A stretch of DNA of 64,000 nt from an uncultured bacterium (GCA_937958695.1 CALGNK010000001.1:37378-101377); one strand, 5' to 3'; shown: positions 38,368 through 49,292, counted from the first letter of the stretch. Numbers and translations: made by a program. The notes: generated by a model not told the origin, from the letters alone.

Positions 38368-38376
38368 ATAATATCA
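38368..38376 (-). promoter_or_regulatory. Promoter ahead of the ECF-coaX leader
   Basis: TGATATTAT on the minus strand is an extended -10 (TGn plus TATTAT). No -35 consensus is visible at 17 bp. It lies immediately after the stop codon of the upstream RCK gene, so the ECF-coaX pair would have its own transcript. Confidence 0.45.
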
Positions 38377-39048
38377 CTAAATAATGAAACCTTCAAGAGT
38401 AGAGGGAGTCCCAAAAAGGTATATCTTATCACTAGGCTTTATAGTTTCTTCAGGACTCGGAGCTATTATGATGTTTCCATTTCTTCTTATACCTAACACT
38501 AAGATACCTTCACCAGTAAGGGTTAGCTCATGAATCTTTTTACCAATTAAATCTCGAGTAGGGACAATTTCAATAACTCTAGCCTCTGGGATAGCATCCA
38601 TAAGATCCGTTATACCAGGGATTGCCATCTTTTGCGCAATCTTTCTTCCCATCTCCTTTTCTGGGCATACAATCCAATCTACACCAATCAATTTCAAGAT
38701 CTCCATATGATTATCATTCAATCCTCTAGCAATTACATATCGTATCCCCAATTCTTTAACTATCATAGTAGCAATTATATTCTTCTCTAGATCTGAGAGA
38801 CAAACTATAACAACATCGACATTGGTAACACCTGTCTCTTCTAATTCTTTCTCATTAGTTACATCTACAACTGCGGTATGCGTCGCTATATTCCTTACTC
38901 TTTCTATATTTTTCTCTTCAGGATCTATAGCTAGAACCTCATAACCTAAATCAATTAGAGTTTCAACTACCGAAGTACCAAATCTTCCAATTCCTATTAC
39001 TGCGTATTGCGATGGCCTATTCAGATTATATTGCCAAGGGAATCTCAT
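38377..39048 (-). CDS. Potassium-channel RCK subunit (KtrA/TrkA type), first copy
   Basis: The 223-residue protein has a TrkA-N Rossmann domain (QYAVIGIGRFGTSVVETLIDLGYEVLAIDPEE) and a TrkA-C domain in the last 80 residues (DLIGKKIHELTLTGEGILVLGIRR). It would gate the adjacent KtrB/TrkH channel by binding ATP, ADP or NAD(H). It overlaps that gene by 4 bp. A second, diverged copy is encoded at 40379, so the system has two RCK proteins. Confidence 0.9.
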   Translation of the reverse strand: MRFPWQYNLNRPSQYAVIGIGRFGTSVVETLIDLGYEVLAIDPEEKNIERVRNIATHTAVVDVTNEKELEETGVTNVDVVIVCLSDLEKNIIATMIVKELGIRYVIARGLNDNHMEILKLIGVDWIVCPEKEMGRKIAQKMAIPGITDLMDAIPEARVIEIVPTRDLIGKKIHELTLTGEGILVLGIRRNGNIIIAPSPEETIKPSDKIYLFGTPSTLEGFII

Positions 39049-40376
39049 CCTATACTCACCTCACCATAAGGTAGTTCTATATGCGCTTTTCTTCTTAAAG
39101 GATATAAGAATGATAAACCAAAGACTACTAATCCAACTCTACCAAGATACATAACTAAAATTATCACTATCCTTCCTAAATAAGACAAATTAGGAGTTAT
39201 CCCAGTAGATAAACCAACCGTACCAAAGGCAGAAACAACCTCAAAGAGAATATTTATTGGGGGAAAATTTTCTGTAAGTAAAAGTATAAAGCAACTTAGA
39301 AATATAAGACCTAGAGAAAGGAAAAACAAAGCCCAAGCCTTTCTGACAGAATCCCAGTATAATTTACGTCCAAGTATTTCGACATTCTCGTATCCCATAA
39401 GGGTAGCCCTTACCGCAAATAGAAGAACTGCAAATGTTACCGTTTTTATACCTCCACCAGTACCTCCTGGGGAGGCTCCAATAAACATAAGTAGTATAAT
39501 AAATAGTAACGTATCAGGATGCATTCCTCCAATATTAATAGTGCTGAAGCCAGCAGTCCTAGGTGTTACACTCTGGAAATAAGAAGCAAGCAGTTTACTT
39601 TTCAAAGAGAGATTACCAATAGTATTTGGATTCTTCCATTCTAGAAGACCAATGACCACTGTGCCAGAAATTATAAGTACAACGGTCATTATTATAGCTA
39701 CTTTAGAATGTAGAGTAAGTTTCTTCCACTTTAAAAAATTACTTCTGATATCATGTATAACTATAAAGCCTATACCTCCTAAAATAATCAAAGAAGTTAT
39801 AGTAAAGACCAATAAAGAATTATCTACATATCCAGTAAAACTTTTAAAACCACCTAAAAGATCGAAGCCTGCATTACAAAAAGCAGAAATACTATGAAAT
39901 ATAGCAAATTTTACAGAAGTTATAACTGGATAATCTTTTATAAAAACTAAAAATAGAAGAATTGCTCCGATCCCCTCAAATAAGACTACAGTAAAAAATA
40001 CTAATCTTGCTAACCTCATAACTCCTTTAATAGACCACGTGTTAAGAGCTTCATGCAAGATAATCCTTTCATGAAGAAAGACTTGCCTGCGAAGAAGCAA
40101 AGCTAAGAAACTCAAAAGGGTCATATAGCTTATACCACCTAATTGAATCAAAGCTAAAATAACTATCTGACCAAAAAGTGACCAATACGTCCCAGTATCA
40201 ACAACTACTAAACCTGTAACACAGGTAGCGGAAGTTGCGGTAAAAAGGGCATCAATAGGATTAGTGAATCTTCCAGAGCGAGAAGAAATCGGTAAGGCGA
40301 GTAAAAAAGTTCCTATAAGAATTATAAAAAGAAAACTTAGAACTATAAAGCGCCAAGGATTATTATCTCTTTGCAT
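39045..40376 (-). CDS. Potassium uptake protein, TrkH/KtrB family
   Basis: The 443-residue membrane protein has four M1-P-M2 units with selectivity-filter-like glycines: TSATCVTGLVVVDTGT, SAFCNAGFDLLGG, TPRTAGFSTI and SAFGTVGLSTGI. The length and the single conserved glycine per loop fit KtrB rather than the longer TrkH. GGTGGGIKTVTFAVL is the conserved mid-region. It sits between two RCK genes, 2 bp after one and overlapping the other. Confidence 0.93.
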   Translation of the reverse strand: MQRDNNPWRFIVLSFLFIILIGTFLLALPISSRSGRFTNPIDALFTATSATCVTGLVVVDTGTYWSLFGQIVILALIQLGGISYMTLLSFLALLLRRQVFLHERIILHEALNTWSIKGVMRLARLVFFTVVLFEGIGAILLFLVFIKDYPVITSVKFAIFHSISAFCNAGFDLLGGFKSFTGYVDNSLLVFTITSLIILGGIGFIVIHDIRSNFLKWKKLTLHSKVAIIMTVVLIISGTVVIGLLEWKNPNTIGNLSLKSKLLASYFQSVTPRTAGFSTINIGGMHPDTLLFIILLMFIGASPGGTGGGIKTVTFAVLLFAVRATLMGYENVEILGRKLYWDSVRKAWALFFLSLGLIFLSCFILLLTENFPPINILFEVVSAFGTVGLSTGITPNLSYLGRIVIILVMYLGRVGLVVFGLSFLYPLRRKAHIELPYGEVSIG

Positions 40377-40378
40377 AG

Positions 40379-41038
40379 CTAATGCTCCACAAATCTCTCT
40401 AAGACACTATGTCTACCATAGATATATATCTTATCATCCCTTAAGATCTTAGTGCTTCCAGTAAGTTCTGTTATAGTCTTATCTCCCCGTCTTATAGCAA
40501 AAATTCTTACACCATGTCTCTTGGGTAGGTCAATTTCTGCTAAAGATTTACCCACCATCCAGTCTAAAGGGTCTATCTCTATCATTTCTACATCTGGTGA
40601 AACCTCAATCCTCTCTAAGACAGTAGGATGAGTCAACCTATAGGCAATCCTAGCACCCATATCTTTCTCGGGGAATATAATTAAATTTACACCAATCTTT
40701 TCTAGTATCTTTTTGTGCAATTCATTTATTGCAGTAGCCAAGATGTACCTTACACCAAGCTTCTTGACTATAAGAGCGGTTAAGATACTCGACTGTAAAT
40801 CTCTTCCAGTCGAGATACATACCGCATCCATATCCCCTACACCTGCCTCCCTCAAAGCAGTTTCATTAGTAGCGTCTAAAACTAAAGCCTGTGATATACT
40901 ATCCTTTATACTTTCTATAACATCTTCATCACTATCTATAGCTAACACATTACAGCCTAGTTGTTGCAGATTTACAGCTAGGGAGAAACCAAATCTACCC
41001 AAACCTATAACTGCTACATTTTTAAATTTTTCTGACAT
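40379..41038 (-). CDS. Potassium-channel RCK subunit (KtrA/TrkA type), second copy
   Basis: The 219-residue protein has the TrkA-N motif VAVIGLGRFGFSLAVNLQQLGCNVLAIDSDEDVIE and a TrkA-C domain (DWMVGKSLAEIDLPKRHGVRIFAIRRG). It is the first gene of the ktr operon, with AGGTGATG before the ATG and a good promoter at 41060-41087. It differs clearly from the copy at 38377 in sequence, so this is an old duplication or two functional classes. Confidence 0.9.
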   Translation of the reverse strand: MSEKFKNVAVIGLGRFGFSLAVNLQQLGCNVLAIDSDEDVIESIKDSISQALVLDATNETALREAGVGDMDAVCISTGRDLQSSILTALIVKKLGVRYILATAINELHKKILEKIGVNLIIFPEKDMGARIAYRLTHPTVLERIEVSPDVEMIEIDPLDWMVGKSLAEIDLPKRHGVRIFAIRRGDKTITELTGSTKILRDDKIYIYGRHSVLERFVEH

Positions 41039-41059
41039 ACTACATCACCTAGAGATAGA

Positions 41060-41087
41060 ATTATATCACTAGTCATTAGAAAATCAA
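41060..41087 (-). promoter_or_regulatory. Promoter of the potassium uptake operon
   Basis: On the minus strand TTGATT (41087-41082), 16 bp, then TATAAT (41065-41060) with an upstream TGn (TGATATAAT). The predicted start is about 15 bp before the first RCK gene's ATG. It is in the 133-bp gap after mtaB, which otherwise shows only a weak TCCTA/TAGGA dyad and no clear terminator. Confidence 0.65.
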
Positions 41088-41171
41088 TATTGGATAGTTT
41101 CTATAGACTCCTACTTAGGATAAAATAGGATTACTCTCAAAAAATCTATCTTATGCAATAAGTTACAGTAC

Positions 41172-42419
41172 TTATTCAGATAAAGCTTTCCCTTTAAGAA
41201 TAACACTATCTTTTTCTCTCTTTAGACTATCAATACAAACCCTTAGGAAACTTCCTATTACTGGAATAGAGTCTACATCTGAGTAGACTCTAACATAGGA
41301 TGACGTTAATCCAATTGCTGTATCACCAACATATCTTTCTACTAGTACCTCTATAGTTTTGCCTATAAGATGCTTAAGCCTGTCAGAAGCAACATTTAAA
41401 CTCTTTTCTCTAAGTCTTTCTTCCCTATCTTTAATTATTCTCTTATCTATCTGCTTTAGAGAAAATGCCTCAGTCCCGGGTCTAGGGGAAAATGGAAAGA
41501 TATGGACCTTGATAAATCCAACCTCTTCTATCAATGAGAGAGTATCTTTAAAATCGTTCTCTTCCTCAGTAGGGAAACCCACTATTATATCAGTTGTAAA
41601 CTCTATATCATCTCTAACAGATCTAAATTCCTTTACTAGAGAGAGATACTCCTCTCTAGTATACTTTCTCTTCATGTCCCTTAAGACCTTATCACTTCCG
41701 CTTTGTGCAACCAAGTGTACATGTGGACATAAATTTGGAATCTCACCAAAAAGTTCTATGATTTCCTTATTTACCTCTTGCGGTTCTAGCGAGCTTAACC
41801 TAATCCTCTTTATAGTAGGTATCTCTTTATATATAAGCTTTACCAAATCTGGAAGTTTTATGCCATTATCTTCAAATCTCCCTATATGAATTCCAGTCAA
41901 TACTATCTCTGGATATCCAAGTTCGGCTAAAGCTTTAATCTCATCTAGAATCTCTACGGTACTTCTTGATCGGACTAAACCTCTTACATATGGAACTATA
42001 CAGTAAGAACAAAAATCATCACAACCGTCTTGAATCTTTACAAAAGCCCTTATTCTCTTACTCTTATCCTCGGGTAATACTTTAGGTTTTAAATCCGATA
42101 GGAATAGCTTAGGGATATTTTCTTTCTCCTTATTGCCTATCACTATAAGATCTCCAAGGCTTTTTATAGTCCTAGGATCTCTCTCTGCATAGCAACCAGT
42201 AACAACTATCTTTGCATTAGGATAGATTCTCTTTAGATGCCTAATAAGTGTTCGAGCCTTTCTTTCTGCTATATGAGTTACTGAACAGGTATTAACAATA
42301 ATGACATCCGGAATATCTTTATCGTTGGCTTCCTTCATAGAATTGATAAGAGTTCGTCTTAAAACTTCTGAATCATACTGATTAGTCTTGCAACCAAACG
42401 TATATATGCGAAACTTCAT
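41172..42419 (-). CDS. mtaB: tRNA t6A37 methylthiotransferase MtaB
   Basis: The protein of about 415 residues is a radical-SAM methylthiotransferase. The N-terminal UPF0004 domain has FGCKTNQYDSEVL, NTCSVTHIAERKART and VTGCYAERDP (three Fe-S cysteines). The radical-SAM site is QDGCDDFCSYCIVPYVRG (CxxxCxxC), and a C-terminal TRAM domain follows. FGCKTNQ and the CSYCIVP order point to MtaB rather than MiaB or RimO. It makes ms2t6A in tRNAs reading ANN codons. I start at ATG 42419; TTG 42428 is the alternative. Confidence 0.92.
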   Translation of the reverse strand: MKFRIYTFGCKTNQYDSEVLRRTLINSMKEANDKDIPDVIIVNTCSVTHIAERKARTLIRHLKRIYPNAKIVVTGCYAERDPRTIKSLGDLIVIGNKEKENIPKLFLSDLKPKVLPEDKSKRIRAFVKIQDGCDDFCSYCIVPYVRGLVRSRSTVEILDEIKALAELGYPEIVLTGIHIGRFEDNGIKLPDLVKLIYKEIPTIKRIRLSSLEPQEVNKEIIELFGEIPNLCPHVHLVAQSGSDKVLRDMKRKYTREEYLSLVKEFRSVRDDIEFTTDIIVGFPTEEENDFKDTLSLIEEVGFIKVHIFPFSPRPGTEAFSLKQIDKRIIKDREERLREKSLNVASDRLKHLIGKTIEVLVERYVGDTAIGLTSSYVRVYSDVDSIPVIGSFLRVCIDSLKREKDSVILKGKALSE

Positions 42420-42424
42420 ATTAA

Positions 42425-43135
42425 TCAAACCCCAAATTGAAGAAGAGAAAGGACAACAAATCCTGCTACTTCTGAGGTTAAAATTCTATCACCCAAAGAG
42501 AGAATATATCCACCTTTCTCCCTAACCACTTCAACCTCTTCATCTTCAAAACCTCCTTCAGGGCCTACAATACACAGTATATCTTTAGCATTGTTATTCC
42601 TAAGCCACTCCAGGTTTAATCTTTCCTGTGAATTTTCATAAAGGAGAAGAGGTTCATAAGTATTAAATTGTTCTAGAAGAATTGACAAATTAGGAACAGT
42701 CTTTATATCAGGTACTTTACTCATAGATACCTCTGCAGAGGCAGTAGCTACCTTCTTAAGTCTATCTAACCGCTTTTCTACTATACTTAAATCTCTTACA
42801 GATGACCTTTTAGAAACGAAGAAAACAAAACTTTCTACACCTAACTGAGTACTATAAGAAATAATAGCTTCTAGCTTTTTGGGTTTTAAAAGTGCCTGGG
42901 CATATATAACATTTATTGGAGGTAAAGGTGAATTTGCAGGTTCTACTTTTTCTAATAAAGCACTCGATTGTCCTCTATCCTTTAGTCTATATATGTAAGA
43001 TCGTCCTTCTTTATCGCAGATTACTACTTCATCCCCTTGAGAAAGTCTCCTAACAGACATATGACGCAGAATCTCTCTATCAGAAATCCTAATAACATCA
43101 GAAACTTTTTCTAAAAAAATTCTAAACAGCGTCAT
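42425..43135 (-). CDS. rsmE: 16S rRNA m3U1498 methyltransferase RsmE
   Basis: The protein of about 236 residues has the RsmE PUA-like N terminus (FRIFLEKVS, LRHMSVRRLSQGDEV) and the SPOUT knot (CIVGPEGGFEDEEVEVVRE and SLGDRILTSEVAGFVVLSLL). I start at ATG 43135 (MTLFRIF), 14 bp inside the end of prmA; the frame is open 12 codons further but that part is not RsmE-like. It is coupled to prmA and then mtaB, the usual order. Confidence 0.92.
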   Translation of the reverse strand: MTLFRIFLEKVSDVIRISDREILRHMSVRRLSQGDEVVICDKEGRSYIYRLKDRGQSSALLEKVEPANSPLPPINVIYAQALLKPKKLEAIISYSTQLGVESFVFFVSKRSSVRDLSIVEKRLDRLKKVATASAEVSMSKVPDIKTVPNLSILLEQFNTYEPLLLYENSQERLNLEWLRNNNAKDILCIVGPEGGFEDEEVEVVREKGGYILSLGDRILTSEVAGFVVLSLLQFGV

Positions 43136-43997
43136 AAGCAAATAAAAGCGCAGACCATCCTTCTTCTTCAAGTTTCTCTTTTAGAGAAAGGTTATAAGAT
43201 AAAGCAAGGTCTTCAATATCTTTAGACTCATTCTCAGAAAATCCGCTTACAATAAGATATCCTCCAAAGTTCAAGGTTGAAGAAATCTTTTCAAAGAGAG
43301 GAATCATAAGTTGAGGGAGGAGATTACCCACAATTACATCTACCTTTTCTCCTTCATAATCGTTAAGTAGATCTCCTAATCTTAGATCTAATCTATCTGC
43401 TACTCCGCTTTTAAGACTATTCTCTCTTGCATCAGATATAGCTATTAAGTCATTATCTATACCAATAACTCTAGAGCAACCAAGTTTTAACATACATATA
43501 GCTAATATACCACTACCGGTACCTACATCTATACCTATCTTACCCTCTAAAGAAAGGGTTTCTAATAACTTTATACACATCCTTGTGGTAGGATGAAGTC
43601 CTGTTCCAAAAGCCATTCCAGGTTTTATAAATATCGGTATTAATCCTTCTGGAATATTATAATTAGCCTCATCTGGAATAACAAAAAACTTTCCAACTTG
43701 AAATGGCTCAAAGTCTTGATACTTCTGCCATTCAGATTCTTCTGATATATTAAAGCTAAATCTTAGTCCGGAAAGTATATACTCTCCCAAGGAAAGCTTT
43801 AGCTCCTCTAGTCTTTTATAAAAAAGAGCATCAAAAGGGAAATACCCTGTTATTCTTACAATGTTACTCGACGAATCTATTGCTACTCCAGAAGAATCAA
43901 TATCCCATAACTTACTAGAGATTATATCTTCTAGATCCAAGTAAGGAAAAGCTTTTTTATTATAACTTATACTTACCTCTACCCAAAATTTAGACAA
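43122..43997 (-). CDS. prmA: Ribosomal protein L11 methyltransferase
   Basis: The 291-residue protein has an N-terminal substrate-recognition region and a C-terminal SAM domain: KPGMAFGTGLHPTTRMCIKLL, GIDVGTGSGILAICMLKLGCSRVIGID, and GNLLPQLMIPLF (NxxxP-like motif). It methylates ribosomal protein L11. It starts immediately after the dnaJ stop. Length fits the family of about 290-310. Confidence 0.92.
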   Translation of the reverse strand: MSKFWVEVSISYNKKAFPYLDLEDIISSKLWDIDSSGVAIDSSSNIVRITGYFPFDALFYKRLEELKLSLGEYILSGLRFSFNISEESEWQKYQDFEPFQVGKFFVIPDEANYNIPEGLIPIFIKPGMAFGTGLHPTTRMCIKLLETLSLEGKIGIDVGTGSGILAICMLKLGCSRVIGIDNDLIAISDARENSLKSGVADRLDLRLGDLLNDYEGEKVDVIVGNLLPQLMIPLFEKISSTLNFGGYLIVSGFSENESKDIEDLALSYNLSLKEKLEEEGWSALLFAYDAV

Positions 43998-45167
43998 TTA
44001 ACCTCCAAACGCATCCTTTACTCTTTCAAAAAAGGATTTCCCACTCTTACCATTAACCTTCTTACCACGTAGATTAGCTATCTCTAACAGTAACTCTCTT
44101 TCTTTTTCACTCAGTTTTTGAGGTACTTCCACCTTAATCTTAACAATAAGGTCTCCTCTACCTTCATCATTAATAAAGGGTAGCCCTTTTCTTCTTAGTC
44201 TAAAGGTAGCTCCAAATTGAGTTCCAGGAGGAATATTCAACTTTTCTCCAACCCCTTCTAAAGTTGGGACTTCTATTTCTGTTCCTAAAATAGCATCAAA
44301 TACATCTATAACTGCTTCATATTCTAAATCAGCTCCAAATCTGGTGAATATTGGATGAGATCTTACTTTTACAAAGACAAAGAGATCTCCAGCAGGACCT
44401 CCGTTAATACCTACATCTCCTTCTCCTTTCAATCTGAGCCTTGTCCCATCTTCTATCCCAGGCGGAACTTTCACTATAACTTTACGTTTTCTCGAGACAA
44501 AACCTTTACCATTACACTGATGACAAGGATGAGTAATTATTCTACCTGTTCCTCTACAAGTAGGGCAGGTCATAATATTTACCATCTGTCCAAAGGGGGT
44601 AGAACGCGAAGATCTTAGTTCCCCTGTTCCATTGCAGTAAGGACATTTTTCGGGTTGTGTTCCAGGTTCTAATCCACTTCCCTTACAGAGATCACAAAGT
44701 TCTCTTCTGTTTACCTCTACCTCTCTTTCAGTCCCTGTAAGAACCTCTTCTAAGGTAACAGTCAAACCCACAGATATATCTGAACCTCTTCTTGGTATTC
44801 TTTCCCTAGTTTGAGCCCTATCTTCTCCAAAGAAGTTCTTTACAAATTCACTGAAAGTAGAGTTTAAATCGCTAAATATATCAGAAAAGTTTGTAAATCC
44901 AGTAAAGTCAGAAGCATACTGCTGTCCCCCAAAAGAAGAGAAGTTTTCACCAACCGTTCCAAAACGGTCATACTGAGCCCTCTTTTGGGGGTCGCTTAAA
45001 ACTTCATAAGCCTCATTTATCTCCTTAAACTTCTCATTGGCTTGAGGATCATTCTTATTTATATCAGGATGATACTGCTTAGCTAATCTCCTATACGCCT
45101 TCTTTATATCTTCAAGGGAGGCATCTCTAGGCACTCCCAATATCTCATAATAGTCCTTACTAGGCAT
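43998..45167 (-). CDS. dnaJ: Chaperone protein DnaJ
   Basis: The 389-residue type I DnaJ has the J domain with HPD ([14 protein letters not shown]), a Gly/Phe-rich linker, four CxxCxGxG zinc repeats ([32 protein letters not shown]) and two C-terminal beta domains. It stimulates DnaK ATPase and presents clients. It follows dnaK by 2 bp in the heat-shock operon. Confidence 0.97.
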   Translation of the reverse strand: MPSKDYYEILGVPRDASLEDIKKAYRRLAKQYHPDINKNDPQANEKFKEINEAYEVLSDPQKRAQYDRFGTVGENFSSFGGQQYASDFTGFTNFSDIFSDLNSTFSEFVKNFFGEDRAQTRERIPRRGSDISVGLTVTLEEVLTGTEREVEVNRRELCDLCKGSGLEPGTQPEKCPYCNGTGELRSSRSTPFGQMVNIMTCPTCRGTGRIITHPCHQCNGKGFVSRKRKVIVKVPPGIEDGTRLRLKGEGDVGINGGPAGDLFVFVKVRSHPIFTRFGADLEYEAVIDVFDAILGTEIEVPTLEGVGEKLNIPPGTQFGATFRLRRKGLPFINDEGRGDLIVKIKVEVPQKLSEKERELLLEIANLRGKKVNGKSGKSFFERVKDAFGG

Positions 45168-45169
45168 AG

Positions 45170-46993
<1,824 letters not shown>

Positions 46994-47497
46994 TTACTCT
47001 CCCTCCTTTACCTTCTTAATAATCTTTACCATAGTAGGTCTTATAACCCTATCGTTAAGTAAATAACCTTTCCTTAACTCTTCAATTCTATCTTCTTTTA
47101 TATCTTTACTCTCTTCAACTATTACAGCCTCATGATATTTGGGATCAAAAAGATTATCAACAACTTCTATAACCTTAACTCCTTGGTCAGAAAGCCAGTT
47201 TTGAAAGTTTTTCACTACCATCCCTAACCCTTCCTTAATGTTACTATCACTATTATCAGGGATCGAAGAAAATGCCCTTTCTATATCATCCAATATAGGA
47301 AGTAGGGTTTTTATAAGTTCAATTCTTATTATATCCTTAAGCTCTTCTATCTCCCTTACCATTCTTTTCCTATAATTATCAAAGTCTGCTGCAAGCCTTA
47401 AAAACTTATCCTCTAACTCCTTATACTGCTGTTTGACAAGTTCTATATCTTCTGCAGGTAAATTCTCCTTCTCTTCTGAGAGAAGTTCTTCTTCCAT
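46994..47497 (-). CDS. grpE: Nucleotide exchange factor GrpE
   Basis: The 167-residue protein has an acidic N terminus, a long coiled-coil (about residues 18-55, DKFLRLAADFDNYRKRM) and the beta-domain signature VEVVDNLFDPKYHEAVIVEES-like region ending DRVIRPTMVKI. It releases ADP from DnaK. A GGAGGTG site lies before its ATG, 4 bp after the hrcA stop. Confidence 0.95.
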   Translation of the reverse strand: MEEELLSEEKENLPAEDIELVKQQYKELEDKFLRLAADFDNYRKRMVREIEELKDIIRIELIKTLLPILDDIERAFSSIPDNSDSNIKEGLGMVVKNFQNWLSDQGVKVIEVVDNLFDPKYHEAVIVEESKDIKEDRIEELRKGYLLNDRVIRPTMVKIIKKVKEGE

Positions 47498-47501
47498 ATA
47501 T

Positions 47502-48512
47502 TCACCTCCAACGGATCGATAGCATATCAGATATGCAGTTCTTTATATAACTCAAAAGTGGTATTATATACTTATAGTTCATTCTTATAGGACCAACTAC
47601 TCCCGCTGCACCTATAGGAAGATCCTTAGCAAAATACGGAACCACTATAAAAGTAAGATTCCCTTTTTCTCCAATACTAGTCCGTACATTACCAGAATTT
47701 ATAGCGGCATTTACTTGTTCTATTACTAACTCCTCTTTATTTATTATACTTATAAGGCTCTTAAGAATCTCTGGGTCATTAAATTCAGGAATCTTATCTA
47801 TATAATCTGTACCCTCTATATATGACTCTGCATAAGAGTACTCTTCTTTTAGTGAGTTAAAAATCTCCTTTATCAAAGACTCTTCCTCTGGTAGAAGGGT
47901 TAATACTTCTTTTATCTCTATTTTATCTATACTCTCCTTCTCTAACTTGGCTGATAATATATTAGAAAGTTTTTCTAAATTAAGAGGATTATATCTCGTA
48001 TGCATAACCCTATGTTCTACATCGCCGGTCTCTGTCATATATATTAGTAAAACATTATAATCATCTATAGGTGTAAGCCAGAGTTTTTTAATAAATTTCC
48101 CAGATAAAATGGGACCATAAGAAAACGCTAAAAGTTTTGAAAGTTGCGCAATTAGCCAAGAGGTAGCTTTTATAATCTCTCTTACGTCTCTTGTCTCTGA
48201 CTCCAAATTGGACAATACTTTTCTTATCCTCATTCTTTGTTGAGGAGAAAGTTTGCAGTCCATAAGAAGATTTTCTATATAATATTTGTATCCTTTAGGG
48301 CTAGGCACCCTTCCAGCAGAAGGATGAGGCTGGGTTATATAGCCCATCTCTTCTAAGACACCCATATCATTCCTAATAGTAGCAGAGCTTACAAAAGGAC
48401 AATACTTTGATGCTACCACTTTTGAACTTATAGGCTCCCCTGTATCTATATACTCCTCCACAATAGCCTTTAATATTAATTCTTCACGCTCAGTAAGCAT
48501 AGCTTTCATCAT
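47502..48512 (-). CDS. hrcA: Heat-inducible transcription repressor HrcA
   Basis: The protein has a winged-helix N terminus (LTEREELILKAIVEEYIDTGEPISSKVVASKY, SATIRNDMGVLEEMGYI, HPSAGRVPSPKGYKYYI) and the HrcA C-terminal domain ending IGPIRMNYKYIIPLL-like sequence. It represses this operon by binding CIRCE. The start is ambiguous: ATG codons at 48512, 48509 and 48500, with AGGAGATG overlapping the first two; MLTEREEL (48500) matches the family best. A CIRCE element lies 7 bp upstream of 48512. Confidence 0.95.
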   Translation of the reverse strand: MMKAMLTEREELILKAIVEEYIDTGEPISSKVVASKYCPFVSSATIRNDMGVLEEMGYITQPHPSAGRVPSPKGYKYYIENLLMDCKLSPQQRMRIRKVLSNLESETRDVREIIKATSWLIAQLSKLLAFSYGPILSGKFIKKLWLTPIDDYNVLLIYMTETGDVEHRVMHTRYNPLNLEKLSNILSAKLEKESIDKIEIKEVLTLLPEEESLIKEIFNSLKEEYSYAESYIEGTDYIDKIPEFNDPEILKSLISIINKEELVIEQVNAAINSGNVRTSIGEKGNLTFIVVPYFAKDLPIGAAGVVGPIRMNYKYIIPLLSYIKNCISDMLSIRWR

Positions 48513-48518
48513 CTCCTG

Positions 48519-48545
48519 TTAGCACTCTATATGCTCAAGTGCTAA
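48519..48545. promoter_or_regulatory. CIRCE operator
   Basis: TTAGCACTC, nine bases, AAGTGCTAA on the plus strand: the classical CIRCE inverted repeat (TTAGCACTC-N9-GAGTGCTAA) with one mismatch in the second arm. It lies between the promoter at 48559-48587 and hrcA, so HrcA binding would block the hrcA-grpE-dnaK-dnaJ operon. Confidence 0.96.
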
Positions 48546-48558
48546 CTTTACATAAAAC

Positions 48559-48587
48559 AGTTTACCATTTACTTAAATCTTTGTCAA
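48559..48587 (-). promoter_or_regulatory. Promoter of the hrcA heat-shock operon
   Basis: On the minus strand a consensus TTGACA (48587-48582), 17 bp, then TAAACT (48564-48559) with a preceding TGG (extended -10). The -35 overlaps the ccdA stop codon. The start site would fall just upstream of CIRCE, the usual HrcA-regulated layout. Confidence 0.8.
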
Positions 48588-49261
48588 GAAAAGAAGATCT
48601 GACTAAACATTTTGCCAAAAAGCAAAAACATTCCCATAAAAATGAGGAATATACCACTTACATAAGAAATATAAGGAATTACTTTTCTTATCTTATTAGT
48701 ATTCTTGAGAAATACGTCAATAAATAATGCTACCAAGAAGAATGGCAAGCCTATCCCAAGCGCATAGAAAAAAAGCAGTAATGTTCCCTTAGAGACCGAT
48801 TCCTCTTTGGTGGCATATAAGAATATAGAAGACAGTATTGGTGTAACACATGGCGTCCATCCTAAGGCAAATACAAGACCTAGAAGAAATGCACCAATAT
48901 ATCCCCCTGTAGTCTTCAAGTTTATTCTTGCCTCCCTATATAAGAATGGAAGTTTGATAAAACCTAAAAAAGAAACTCCAAATATGATAAGTATTACTCC
49001 GCCCACCCTATTTAAGAGATCTCTATAGATAAAAAGCCAACTCCCTAAAAAAGATGCGGATGCTCCTAAAAGAGAAAAAAATAGAGAAAATCCAAAAATA
49101 AAAATTAGTACCTTGATCATTAAAGTTCTTCTAGAAGAAGACAATTCCTGAAAAGATACTCCACTTATATAAGAGAGATAGACAGGTACAAGGGGCAATA
49201 TACAAGGAGAAAAGAAAGAGATTATTCCACCCCAAAATGCCAAAAGAAAAGATATATTCAT
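48584..49261 (-). CDS. ccdA: CcdA-type cytochrome c biogenesis / thiol-reductant membrane protein
   Basis: The 225-residue protein has six hydrophobic helices with the paired redox cysteines of CcdA: FFSPCILPLVPVYLSYISG in helix 1 and ALGWTPCVTPILSSIF in helix 4. It carries electrons from cytoplasmic thioredoxin across the membrane. No cytochrome c assembly, thioredoxin-like or DsbE-type gene is adjacent, so the partner is elsewhere. It has a consensus promoter (49293-49321) and AAGGAG about 11 bp before the ATG. Confidence 0.92.
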   Translation of the reverse strand: MNISFLLAFWGGIISFFSPCILPLVPVYLSYISGVSFQELSSSRRTLMIKVLIFIFGFSLFFSLLGASASFLGSWLFIYRDLLNRVGGVILIIFGVSFLGFIKLPFLYREARINLKTTGGYIGAFLLGLVFALGWTPCVTPILSSIFLYATKEESVSKGTLLLFFYALGIGLPFFLVALFIDVFLKNTNKIRKVIPYISYVSGIFLIFMGMFLLFGKMFSQIFFS

Positions 49262-49292
49262 AAAAGTTTCAACTCCTTATAACTTTTTCATA

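Noticed and set aside
38261-38376. Tetrahydrofolate riboswitch ahead of the ECF gene (GGAGAGTA is present)
   Set aside because: The expected closing CUCC partner and the conserved core are missing; the neighbour coaX points to pantothenate, not folate.
41039-41171. Terminator after mtaB (TCCTA/TAGGA dyad near 41100-41130)
   Set aside because: Only a five-base stem with AT-rich surroundings; not convincing.
41359-41889. A 176-residue plus-strand open frame opposite mtaB
   Set aside because: Antisense shadow; Ser/Leu-rich, no ribosome site and entirely inside a well-supported radical-SAM gene.
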